A stretch of 64,000 bases of DNA. Source: Spirochaetales bacterium. GTDB lineage: Bacteria; Spirochaetota; Spirochaetia; SZUA-6; RPPD01. The notes below the pieces were generated by a model. It saw only the letters and a list, made by a program, of their open reading frames with translations, did no database searches and was not told the DNA's origin. The stretch covers positions 1-64,000 of the forward strand of contig JAFGGG010000035.1 of the NCBI GenBank assembly GCA_016930675.1. The letters are read 5' to 3'. A program made the translations under genes and the position numbers. Positions 27,140 to 36,252 of the stretch are shown here, one piece after another. Position 1 is the first letter of the stretch. Each line of letters starts with the position of its first letter.

Positions 27140-29857
27140 CTATTTGATCTCAACATGACTCCATGGGTAGCTGCCTCTGTAGTGCACGTAATAGAGACCG
27201 TTGATCCTGGCGGGCAGATTGGAGCCTGCAATCCATTTATTGGTGCAGTCGACGCCGTTTACCGTCAGTTCAGCCAGATTCCACGAGTTGATAAAGTTTG
27301 GCATTGAACTGAACGACCAGCAGAACTCTCCCGCGCCATTGTACGTATACGGTACTGAGATCGACTCGGGATTATCGCAGGTTTCCCCCGGAGTGGAAGT
27401 AGGAGTAGGGGTTGGAGTTGGGGTAGCTGTGGGAGTAGGCGTTGGAGTAGGAGTAGGTGTCGGAGTGGGTGTGGGTGTGGGCGTAGGTGTAGGTGTTGAA
27501 GTAGGTGTAGGAGTAGGCTCTGCCGTACCCACAATTTCAACGTGACCCCATCTGAAATTGGACCGGTAATACACGTAGTAGAGACCGTTTATTTTTGCAG
27601 GCAGGTTGTAACCTGAAACCCATTTGTTGGTATAGTCGACACCATTTACAGTCAGTTCGGCCAGGTTCCAGGAGTTTATATACTCCGGAGTTGAGCTGAA
27701 CGACCAGCAGAACTCGCCCGCGCCGTTGTTCGTGAATGGTATGGAGATGGGCTCAGGATTGTCGCAGGCATCTCCCGGTGTGGAAGTTGGCGTAGGAGTA
27801 GGTGTAGGTGTAGGAGTGGGCGTAGGTGTCGGAGTGGGAGTGGGAGTGGGCGTAGGAGTAGGTGTGGGTGTCGGAGTGGGAGTGGGCGTAGGAGTAGGAG
27901 TAGGTGTCGGAGTGGTTCCGTTGGGTTCTTCTCCGAAGATCAGGATTGAACCGTTGTAGACCGGGATATAGATAGTCTTGTTGTCACCGGTGGAGGACGA
28001 TGAAAGGCCTTGATATGAAAAATCATTTGAAGGGTCCCAGAAACTTGTGCCGGAGGGAGCGGATATACGAAACTGTATTTCAGCCGCGAACTCACTCTGG
28101 CCGCCCGGATAAATGTCCGAACCGTCCCGAAAGCTTATTTCAATATAGTAGATATTACCGGTATACTGAGTGATGGAAGAGATGGTCACAGGGAATTCCA
28201 CATAGTTGGTGTTTATTGAAATATCATCAACCGAATATCCGGCCGCGAACACCTCGGAAAGATCCATAAAATAACGTATTCTAAGATTGGGAATAACACG
28301 AGCAGGCCAGGCTGAACGGTTATTTACCAATGCTTTAATCTCGCTGTAGTTGCTGCCCGAACTGTTTATATTTGCTTCCACGAAAAACTCGTCATCTTCA
28401 TAATGCGTTCTGGGTTCGGGCTGCGGAAAAGAGCTTAACGGCGATCCGCCGTAGCTTTGATACATTCTGGCCAGAGAACCGACAAATCCGGCGTTGTAAT
28501 CACAGGCCACTTCATTAGTCTGATAGTTGCTGATATCATCACTGTAAGACCCGTTCTGACCCGGACCTCCCACCAGTGCTCCGTAGAGAATGTGCCGGTG
28601 GTATAAGGGCACGCTTTGACTGTCGGCCCAGGAACAGTGCGCTGTCCGGTGGTGAGGATGCTCCGGAGGATTGGATCCAAAACCAACCACATAACTTGAT
28701 CCTCTTTCATTGTCACCCAGTGCGTAGGCTACCTGTTTTTCAGCGAACTCCCTGTAGGACGCCGCTTTAGCCGGATCGGCGCCCGACCAGTCGGCATACA
28801 CAAAAGCAAGAAAAGCCGCGGTGGTCGCGTAGCGCAGGCTCCCCCAGGTATCCAACCAGGCCAGACCGCCGGGAGTATAACCTTTGGCGCCGTTTACCCA
28901 CCAGTCAAGGTGCATATGGACGAAATCGATGTATTCCTGCTTGCCTGTTAATCTTGCCAGCAGCAGCATGGCGCCGTAGTGTGAATCATCCCAGCAGTGT
29001 CCCCACTGATATTCTATATCTGTTGATTGACCCTGTCTGTTTAAAAGCGGGACGTAACTCTCGGCCTTAGCAAGATAACTGCTGTCGCCGGTGGCAATAT
29101 AGAGCCAGATCGCCGCCCACATGAGTTCATCGATAGGACCGCTCCAGGAATCATAGAATCCGGAAGCGGCGCTGTAGTTGCTGTCGCTTCTGTCCGAGTC
29201 CGCTCTGTTAAAAAGCTGCTGAGCTTTTTGCAGATACACGGAATCGCCGAAGATGTGATAGCCCATGGCAAGGGCCGCCGCTGTTTGGGCCATTACTGCG
29301 GAAAGACCGCTGCCGGATGAGTAGGCCGGTCTGTTTCCCGCCTGAGTTTCCAGTTCGATTACTTCTACCGGACCCCACCAGCTGTGATCATTGCTTCCGC
29401 TTCCTATCTGATAGACATAGGAGCTTCCGTTCCAGCAGTCTGCAAGGTAGTCCAGAGTGAACTTTACATTCTGCTTGAGAAGATTGAGCTGACCGGCCTG
29501 AGATAGCGCGCCGGAATACTCATAAATCGCCCATTGCAGCATGCTCGCAGTATAGGCCATGGGAAGGTTAAACTTCACATGATCGCCTGCGTCATACCAG
29601 CCTCCGAGTACCGAATCGTTCATGGTAGCGTCACCGCGCCATTCACACCTGTTCCAATCGGGAAGAGGTCCGGCCTGCTGGCACTCATAGAAATAGATTG
29701 CCTTTTGCAGCGCTTCTCCGTAATTATAACTGCCCACGGCCCGGGAAGCGGATCCTGGTGAAGGGCCGCTTTTATCCGAACCGGGAACAGCACAGCCGGC
29801 TGCCAGAAGCAACACTATACATCCGACAGACATAAGCTTATAAAAGTTTCTTACCAT
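27140..29857 (-). CDS. GH9 endoglucanase lipoprotein: GH9, CBM3-like, PT linker, CBM64-like, PT linker, CBM64-like
   Basis: 'YNYGEALQKAIYFYECQQAG…GGWYDAGDHVKFNLPMAYT', 'DDISNYQTNEVACDYNAGFVGSLARM'; CBM3 'VEANINSSGSNYSEIKALVNNRSAWPARVIPNLRIRYFMDLSEV'; lipobox LAAGC. Confidence 0.95.
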   Translation of the reverse strand: MVRNFYKLMSVGCIVLLLAAGCAVPGSDKSGPSPGSASRAVGSYNYGEALQKAIYFYECQQAGPLPDWNRCEWRGDATMNDSVLGGWYDAGDHVKFNLPMAYTASMLQWAIYEYSGALSQAGQLNLLKQNVKFTLDYLADCWNGSSYVYQIGSGSNDHSWWGPVEVIELETQAGNRPAYSSGSGLSAVMAQTAAALAMGYHIFGDSVYLQKAQQLFNRADSDRSDSNYSAASGFYDSWSGPIDELMWAAIWLYIATGDSSYLAKAESYVPLLNRQGQSTDIEYQWGHCWDDSHYGAMLLLARLTGKQEYIDFVHMHLDWWVNGAKGYTPGGLAWLDTWGSLRYATTAAFLAFVYADWSGADPAKAASYREFAEKQVAYALGDNERGSSYVVGFGSNPPEHPHHRTAHCSWADSQSVPLYHRHILYGALVGGPGQNGSYSDDISNYQTNEVACDYNAGFVGSLARMYQSYGGSPLSSFPQPEPRTHYEDDEFFVEANINSSGSNYSEIKALVNNRSAWPARVIPNLRIRYFMDLSEVFAAGYSVDDISINTNYVEFPVTISSITQYTGNIYYIEISFRDGSDIYPGGQSEFAAEIQFRISAPSGTSFWDPSNDFSYQGLSSSSTGDNKTIYIPVYNGSILIFGEEPNGTTPTPTPTPTPTPTPTPTPTPTPTPTPTPTPTPTPTPTPTPTPTSTPGDACDNPEPISIPFTNNGAGEFCWSFSSTPEYINSWNLAELTVNGVDYTNKWVSGYNLPAKINGLYYVYYRSNFRWGHVEIVGTAEPTPTPTSTPTPTPTPTPTPTPTPTPTPTPTATPTPTPTPTSTPGETCDNPESISVPYTYNGAGEFCWSFSSMPNFINSWNLAELTVNGVDCTNKWIAGSNLPARINGLYYVHYRGSYPWSHVEIK
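27143..27379 (-). other. CBM64-like module (C-terminal copy, GH9)
   Basis: 79 aa CDNPESISVPYTYNGAGEFCWSF…WSHVEIK. Confidence 0.6.
27533..27766 (-). other. CBM64-like module (internal copy, GH9)
   Basis: 78 aa CDNPEPISIPFTNNGAGEFCWSF…WGHVEI. Confidence 0.6.
27779..27915 (-). repeat. Degenerate short tandem repeat encoding long (PT)n linker
   Basis: GGNGTNGGNGTN… repeat, encodes PTPTPT…. Confidence 0.9.
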
Positions 29858-30046
29858 ATTAAATACCTCCTTTGGTTATATGGTTTTTATTTTTTGATGC
29901 TTTATTATATGAGATTTATGTTTTCAGATTTAATCTTTGAGAATGGGAAAGCTAAACTTTTAGGATTATTCTTCTAATACCCTGCGGTTATTTTCAGAAA
30001 AAACACCGGTACACAAGGGAGGATAACGGGTGCTTTGAGGGTGCGT

Positions 30047-31966
30047 TTACTTTTTCGTAAGAACATCACGTATGGCGTAATATGCAGGTTTGGGATTGTA
30101 GTTCCTGTCAAAGGGAAGAGGCTCGGCGTTTGGCAGATTCAGACAACCGTCGCACACATTATACCATGAGAATGCGTCACTGATTCCAAAAATGGAAAAA
30201 CTCTTGCAGGCCGGCACCTTTAAACAGGCCTGGAGCATGTCGGCATACACCTTTGCCTGAAAAGCCCATTTTTGCTTTTGAGTACCCGGAACCTGAGATA
30301 GATTGACATCGAATTCCGTAACGTAAATGTCGACTCCCAGTGCGGCGAAACGCTTCATGGTGGATGTCACCTTGTCTTTTTGCGGAGCATGCTTTTTATC
30401 AAAGGCGAATGGCGATAAGAGGTGCATCTGCATTCCCACGCCATCCACGGGAACGCCCTTTTTCTTAAGCGTCCTGACCAGCTCGTACATGGCATCGGCT
30501 ATTTTGGTGTCATTCTGTGTCGGCCCGCCTTCGTTGTGATCGTCATTCAGAATAAGCACCGCGTCGGGATCGGCTTCCCGTGCCCAGCGAAACGCCAGCT
30601 CCACATACTCCGGCCCGATGTTCTTGTACCAAAAGTCCAGATCGCTGTTTCCCCAAAGAGTGCGGCTGGTCACTTCGTTGGCAATAGACCACGCCCGGAC
30701 TTTACCCTTGTAGCGGGTGACGACGGTGTTGATGTGCTCATGCAGTATGGCAAGCAGTTCCTCCCGGCTGAATTTTCCGTTTTTAAGCCAGTCCGGGAGA
30801 TGCTCTTTTGCTCCCCACACCAGATGGTGGGCCTCCACCGGTATGCGGTTTCTGCCTGTAAATTCCACTATCAGGTCGGTTCTGCTGAAATCGTAACTTG
30901 TTCTGCTTGGTCGTATCAGTGCCCAGTGGAAATCCTCGGAAACCAACCTGTTGAATTCTCTGGTGAAGATATTGGTATTGCGAAGTCCCTCCAGGCCCAG
31001 CATGGCTCCGATTTCGATACCTCGTTTCTCAGCCAATTCTCGCAACGGCGGAAATTGTGTTTCGGAATCCTCGGGCGCAAGCGTAATATATTTTCCCGAA
31101 GGAGGAACGCGGATTGAAAAGCAGGAGACTTCCATCTCGGCCTTTGGCGCCGCGTTTAAACCGACGTACAGCATATGGTCCGGGCAAAGTGGTGCGGAAA
31201 GGCGGATCGGGTTTTCCGTCACGGATTTACCGTCCGGCCCGCTTACGGTTATCACGCTGCCCTTATCCCGCAAACGCAGCGTTATCCGTTTTCCTTTAAG
31301 CCGCTGCGGCAGGTTGAACGTTGCGGCCTCGATTTTTGTTCCGTCGAAGAAAAGCAGAGAAAGGCTTCCGTTGTATACGCTTATATCGAGTCTTCTGATA
31401 CCTGACCACCACTCGCCTCCCGTGTTCAGTCTTCCGTACAGAACAATCCCGTAGTCATGTCCCTGCCCCGTAAATTGCAGCTGGACCACGAACTTGTCCG
31501 GGATATGTATGGGCTCGTAGTCGTAAACAAGCGTCAAATAGCCGTTATAGAGCACGGCTTTGTTTTGATGCTTCAGTTTCCCGTGTTCAATCCAGGTAGA
31601 CCAGGTATTCCAGACGGGCATAGCGGCTATGTTTACCATTTCCGTCCACGGCACATGGTCTTCATCCAATCCGGGCAGATCGCCGGGAAGGTTCTTTAAC
31701 AATATGGCGGCTATAAATCCTTCGAGCGTCTTACCGTCGAGAGCAGCGCGTACTTTAATAAAATCGCCGAACAAAGCAAGCGGGACAACCGTTGTTCCTT
31801 GGGCAAGCTCTGCAAGCGTCTCGTAGCCCGCGTTCCCGGGCCCGCTGTAAAGCACAGCGGCATGCGCTGTCACGAAGGATGTATCGGTCTGGGATGGTGT
31901 GTCGGTGGGAAAGGCAATAACAAATAGCGTAAAGAAAATAACAAAAAATACCCGCATTCTCTTCAT
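30047..31966 (-). CDS. GH10 endo-xylanase with N-terminal SH3-like domain and intervening carbohydrate-binding-like region
   Basis: N-term 'VTAHAAVLYSGPGNAGYETLAELAQGTTVVPLALFGDFIKVRA' SH3b; GH10 'EAHHLVWGAKEHLPDWL', 'RAWSIANEV', 'IYVTEFDVNL'. Confidence 0.9.
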   Translation of the reverse strand: MKRMRVFFVIFFTLFVIAFPTDTPSQTDTSFVTAHAAVLYSGPGNAGYETLAELAQGTTVVPLALFGDFIKVRAALDGKTLEGFIAAILLKNLPGDLPGLDEDHVPWTEMVNIAAMPVWNTWSTWIEHGKLKHQNKAVLYNGYLTLVYDYEPIHIPDKFVVQLQFTGQGHDYGIVLYGRLNTGGEWWSGIRRLDISVYNGSLSLLFFDGTKIEAATFNLPQRLKGKRITLRLRDKGSVITVSGPDGKSVTENPIRLSAPLCPDHMLYVGLNAAPKAEMEVSCFSIRVPPSGKYITLAPEDSETQFPPLRELAEKRGIEIGAMLGLEGLRNTNIFTREFNRLVSEDFHWALIRPSRTSYDFSRTDLIVEFTGRNRIPVEAHHLVWGAKEHLPDWLKNGKFSREELLAILHEHINTVVTRYKGKVRAWSIANEVTSRTLWGNSDLDFWYKNIGPEYVELAFRWAREADPDAVLILNDDHNEGGPTQNDTKIADAMYELVRTLKKKGVPVDGVGMQMHLLSPFAFDKKHAPQKDKVTSTMKRFAALGVDIYVTEFDVNLSQVPGTQKQKWAFQAKVYADMLQACLKVPACKSFSIFGISDAFSWYNVCDGCLNLPNAEPLPFDRNYNPKPAYYAIRDVLTKK

Positions 31967-32055
31967 CGTATTCTAACCCTCTGTTGTATTATAGCTAATT
32001 TTCACACATAGAACAAGAAGATTGTTTTTTCACATGTTTACGTGTACAAAAACAG

Positions 32056-32733
32056 TCAAAAAAGCGTTTTTATAACTCGGAGTGCATCTAAGGTGAGCCA
32101 TTTATTGGGTTGACCTGCAGTACCGAAATCCAGCGGTGTCCGCTTGATTGCACGGTCAAGCGGCCAGCTTCCGTTGGGAAGTTGTCTGCTGAGAAGATAA
32201 TCGAACGCCGATGTTGTGCGTAAGCCGGGTGGAGAGCGGCGGCACCCAGTACGTCCAGGGCAGCCCTCAGACAACCGTGACGGTTGTTCTTGAAACCGCA
32301 CAGCCACATGTCATCGATCCAATGTGTTGTCCATAGCCACTCAAACGCCTTGACAATACGAATATCATCTCTGTAACCAAAGTGGATTAGGAAACGTATA
32401 ATTCGGGCGTGAGTACAGGGATCAGGTTTGTCTTCCCGGAAGAAACCTTTTCCGGGCAGTTTACGACGGCGGCAAAATGAGCCATTGTCCCGCTGATGTG
32501 TAAACATATACTCGTAGGCCATGTGAATATTATGATTTTCAATCGTCAATCCCGAGTCGGCCAATACGCTTAAAATCCAGAAGGTACCGAGGCTTTTTGG
32601 AAGATAATAGTCATGGCTTATCCTGAATTTCTGTAAGCGTACGATAGCGGACAGGAGGATTGTCCTCTTCCATTCACCAGCCTATGGGATCGTTTTTAAG
32701 GCAGCTTTTCCAATTTTGTGTATGCTTATTCAT
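32056..32733 (-). pseudogene. Prenyltransferase/squalene-oxidase-repeat-like (alpha/alpha-toroid) protein, multiply disrupted
   Basis: Fragments in successive frames: MNKHTQNWKSCLKNDPIGW*MEEDNPPVRYRTLTEIQDKP / HDYYLPKSLGTFWILSVLADSGLTIENHNIHMAYEYMFTHQRDNGSF…AALDVLGAAALHP / LRTTSAFDYLLSRQLPNGSWPLDRAI…WLTLDALRVIKTLF. Confidence 0.7.
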
Positions 32734-32789
32734 TTTGTAATACAATAATGATAGAAAAATAAGGATTAATGATCAAGTGTTGTGGGTAT

Positions 32790-33860
32790 TTATTCAGGGA
32801 TCAGTGCATCGAGCAGCTCTTCGCACCAGGCCCCGGCAAGAATATCTCTATTATATACTCCGAATCCGGCACAGAATTCCCAATAGGCCCAGATAAAGTC
32901 CCTGGCCTCGGCCTGCTCTACTATATATTCGGTCCAGGTTATGCGCGAGCAGTTGTCCGCCGCGCTGTAGGCGCCGAACTCTCCCAGGAAAATCTGCCTG
33001 TTGTGGTTATCGGCCCAGTCCTTTACCGCGTTGAAATCGGATTGTACGGCTGCCGTTTCCGCTGCAGTGCCTGTCCAGGTCGTGCCCAGCCATGCGTCGC
33101 TACCCGTTACCCACTCCGCTCCCTGGTGCGTAAATTGGAAAGGACTATAATAGTGGATTGTGACGATAATATTGGCATCTTGGGCTGCTGTGGGTATTGT
33201 CAAATCATTCAGACTTGAAATTCCGCCCCAGTTCGCCGTGCCTACAATCAGCTTTCTGGTATCGTTGGATCCGCCACTGCCCCTGATTAATGTAATGGCT
33301 TCATTAAGATACTGGTTCCACAGTGCGGTCGTCAGTTGATCATTAGGTTCATTGAGTATTTCAAAGTAGAGATTAGCGGAATAGTCTTTAAAATGATCCG
33401 CAATCTGACTCCACAGGGCCAGGAACCTGTCCTTATGCCCCGCCGGATCGCTCATAATCTCTTCGTAATGATGAATGTTGATGATGGTAATAAATCCCTC
33501 GGTCAATGCCTCATTTACAGCCCAGTCCACCCGGGCCAGGAAACCGGCGTCGATTGTATACGGAGGATCGTCGGCAGCATGGTTCGACCACCGGATCGGT
33601 ATCCTGAGATAATTAAATCCCGCATTTCTTATAATCGTAAAATATTCCGCCTGCAGTATCACGCCCCACTCTCCCTCATTAGGAGCTTCCAACGCGTTGC
33701 CCAGATTGATCCCGGACAGCGGGCGCACCGCTCTGTTCTCATCGGCTACATAGGTAAATTCACATTCTCCACTACTCGATAGAGGGCATCCTAAAAAGAG
33801 TAATGGCAAAACTACCGCTAAAATTGAATAAATAAATATATTCTTCATAATTTGTTTCAA
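32790..33860 (-). CDS. GH5 cellulase, lipoprotein
   Basis: Lipobox FLGC; 'GINLGNALEAPNEGEWG', 'LYFEILNEPND', 'QIFLGEFGAYS'. Confidence 0.93.
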   Translation of the reverse strand: MKQIMKNIFIYSILAVVLPLLFLGCPLSSSGECEFTYVADENRAVRPLSGINLGNALEAPNEGEWGVILQAEYFTIIRNAGFNYLRIPIRWSNHAADDPPYTIDAGFLARVDWAVNEALTEGFITIINIHHYEEIMSDPAGHKDRFLALWSQIADHFKDYSANLYFEILNEPNDQLTTALWNQYLNEAITLIRGSGGSNDTRKLIVGTANWGGISSLNDLTIPTAAQDANIIVTIHYYSPFQFTHQGAEWVTGSDAWLGTTWTGTAAETAAVQSDFNAVKDWADNHNRQIFLGEFGAYSAADNCSRITWTEYIVEQAEARDFIWAYWEFCAGFGVYNRDILAGAWCEELLDALIPE

Positions 33861-33930
33861 TGTAAATTTAACTCATTATCGAAATGTTTTCAATCAACTT
33901 CAAAAAAGACCCGCAGGTTTTCAGCTTAAA

Positions 33931-35154
33931 TCACCTTTTAAACTTTAACATGTTAATGATTATCCCTGAAAAAAGAATAATACTCATGCAGATAAAGATG
34001 GCATCCGTTGTGACCAGATCGCCCCCAATCCCCATAACGGTCGGGAAAAAGAGCTCGCCGCCGATATAATAAGCAAGAAAAATGTTATTAAAAACTACCT
34101 GGTCTTTGCCTTTGGCGCGGCTTACAAAGCGGGCGCTGAGAGTGGGAAACAGAATCGAATGGCCTATACCGTAGATAAAACCGATAACAAAAAGCATCAA
34201 GAATGAGTTTAAAAATATAAGTAAGAACATGGCACTGGATAAAGCGGAAAAAGCGATAAAGAAAAGCAGTTTGGAAGGTATTTTATCAACCCGGTTAAAA
34301 ATAAGCAGACGGATGGTAATGGCAATCACGGAATAGGCGATAAAGAAAAGTGATATATTGGCTTCGCCGATTTTGCTGCCGCTGGCTATCGGTATAAAAG
34401 AAACGAAAACTCCGTACGCTCCTCCCAGCAGCATGGCAAAATACACCGCTTTTTTAATTTTTCTTTCTTTAAGAATCGATATCAGATTTCGGCTTTTGGC
34501 TATTCCCTGATAAGGCACATCACTTTTGAGGAAGAACATAAGGAAGAGTGTCAATGTAAAAAAAGCAGCGGAAAGCAGAAATAAATACTGAGGGCCGAGC
34601 TGTTTAAATACATGTTCACTTAAAAGAGAACCTATGGGTGAGGCGAGCAGCCCGGAAATACCGTAGATAGCCGCTCCGCCGCGTCTTTTTTCAGGCTGCA
34701 GGATATCATAAATAAAACTGAATAATAAGGTAAAACCAAGCGCAAAGGCTGTTCCGGAAATAAAGCGCAGAATGAGCAGCATAATTAAGTTGTCATAAAA
34801 GAAATACATTAAAAAAACAACGACCAGCGACAGGAAAAATCCCGCGAGCAGAAGATGTTTGCGCTTTATTTTTTGCAGCAGCTTTTTCATGCTTACTACG
34901 AAAAGAATAAGCATAATCCCGGTTGAGTTCATGAAAAAGCCCACATAGGTATCCGACGCGCCCAGATCTTTTAAATGCTTGGGCAGGATGGCCAGGCTGG
35001 AAAAACTCAGGAAAAAACAGAGATTGATGATAAAAATAAAGAAAAATTTATATGAAAAAAATCCTTTGTTTTTAATAATGATTTTCTTCCTTTCCTTACG
35101 GTAAATTGCGATTAGAGCGTATGGACGATTTTGCCAATCATACGCAGACACCAC
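33931..35154 (-). CDS. MFS transporter
   Basis: 12-TM-like hydrophobic pattern, 'YGISGLLASPIGSLLSE'; start codon uncertain. Confidence 0.85.
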   Translation of the reverse strand: MVSAYDWQNRPYALIAIYRKERKKIIIKNKGFFSYKFFFIFIINLCFFLSFSSLAILPKHLKDLGASDTYVGFFMNSTGIMLILFVVSMKKLLQKIKRKHLLLAGFFLSLVVVFLMYFFYDNLIMLLILRFISGTAFALGFTLLFSFIYDILQPEKRRGGAAIYGISGLLASPIGSLLSEHVFKQLGPQYLFLLSAAFFTLTLFLMFFLKSDVPYQGIAKSRNLISILKERKIKKAVYFAMLLGGAYGVFVSFIPIASGSKIGEANISLFFIAYSVIAITIRLLIFNRVDKIPSKLLFFIAFSALSSAMFLLIFLNSFLMLFVIGFIYGIGHSILFPTLSARFVSRAKGKDQVVFNNIFLAYYIGGELFFPTVMGIGGDLVTTDAIFICMSIILFSGIIINMLKFKR

Positions 35155-35528
35155 TCATGTAGTCAAGAGAGAAATGAGATTATAATTGAATTAACTAACC
35201 GCGGCTTTCAGGGCAGCTCATTGCTTCATTTCCGAAATCTCCAAAGTGTACCTTGCATCTTAATACTTTTCACCCTATTTTGCTTAAATCGCCTCACACG
35301 TCCTGTAATTTCGGCGGCAGTTTATCCTCACTGCCAGGGGATGGGTGAATCTCTGGGTAGCTTGCCCGCCATTTTGTTCGGGGGAATTGAAGATATAGTT
35401 TTGCTTTAACAGGTGAAATTTATAAAAAATTATAAATGAAAACATAAGCACCGGATTGAGAATAATTTTAAATTTTAAGACTTTATTTTCTATTTATTTT
35501 CCTATACATTTATGTCGAGGTCTTCAAA

Positions 35529-36251
35529 ATGCCATACAATATTCTTCTGGTTGATGATGATAAGGATTTTCGCAATGAATTCAAGGAATTTTTTAATGAA
35601 TATGATGTTATAGAAGCAAAAGATGGGTTAGAAGCCTTAAACATATTAAATAAAATAAACGTTGTGGATATTGTTATATTAGATATCCGAATGCCGGGTT
35701 TAAAAGGAACAAAAGTTCTGACTGAAATAAAAAAAATAAATCCGGAACTTTATACAATTATATTGACAGGTTTCAGTACCGAAGAAATTGCAATAGAAGC
35801 ATTACAAGCACACGCCGATGATTATGTCGTAAAGCCGGTTAATTTTATCAAATTTAAAGAAAAAATCGACACCCTTATCAATAAAAAGAATTACAGCGCA
35901 AAACTTGACGCAGACAGTACGGAAGCAAAAATTGAAAAAATAAAATTATATGTGGAAAAAAATTATCATCGGGTATTTAATTTAAATGAAATTTCAAAAA
36001 TCATATTTTTATCACCAAAATATTTGAGTAAGATATTCAAGGAACAAACGGGAAAACGTTTTAACGAATATAAGCTGAATGTTAAAATAAAACATGCAAA
36101 AGAAATGCTTACGAATACGGGTTATAATATTGACCAGATTGCTTATAAATTAGGGTATAAGAAACCCGAATCGTTTATCAAAATATTCAAAAAAATTACT
36201 CACTTGACACCAACCGAGTTTCGAAGGCAAATGAAAGAAATGAGAGAATAA
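35529..36251 (+). CDS. Response regulator with receiver and AraC-type HTH
   Basis: 'ILLVDDDKDF…VILDIRMPG…KPV' receiver; 'FNLNEISKIIFLSPKYLSKIFKEQTGKRFNEYKLNVKIKHAKEML…IAYKLGYKKPESFIKIFKKITHLTPTEFRR' AraC HTH. Confidence 0.93.
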   Translation: MPYNILLVDDDKDFRNEFKEFFNEYDVIEAKDGLEALNILNKINVVDIVILDIRMPGLKGTKVLTEIKKINPELYTIILTGFSTEEIAIEALQAHADDYVVKPVNFIKFKEKIDTLINKKNYSAKLDADSTEAKIEKIKLYVEKNYHRVFNLNEISKIIFLSPKYLSKIFKEQTGKRFNEYKLNVKIKHAKEMLTNTGYNIDQIAYKLGYKKPESFIKIFKKITHLTPTEFRRQMKEMRE

Positions 36252-36252
36252 A

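Noticed and set aside
27381-27915. Tandem repeats considered as CRISPR or minisatellite
   Set aside because: No fixed repeat with unique spacers; they are in-frame linker codons of GH9.
27726-27959. VGVGVG-rich ORF on the plus strand (also in 27201-27545, 25282-25554, 25756-26166)
   Set aside because: Reverse complement of the Pro-Thr linker repeat; not an elastin-like protein.
30422-31117. 231-aa plus-strand ORF
   Set aside because: Antisense to the GH10 catalytic region.
35131-35409. 92-aa plus-strand ORF in the gap before the AT-rich island
   Set aside because: No recognisable domain or good RBS; reverse frames also unrecognised. Region left unexplained.
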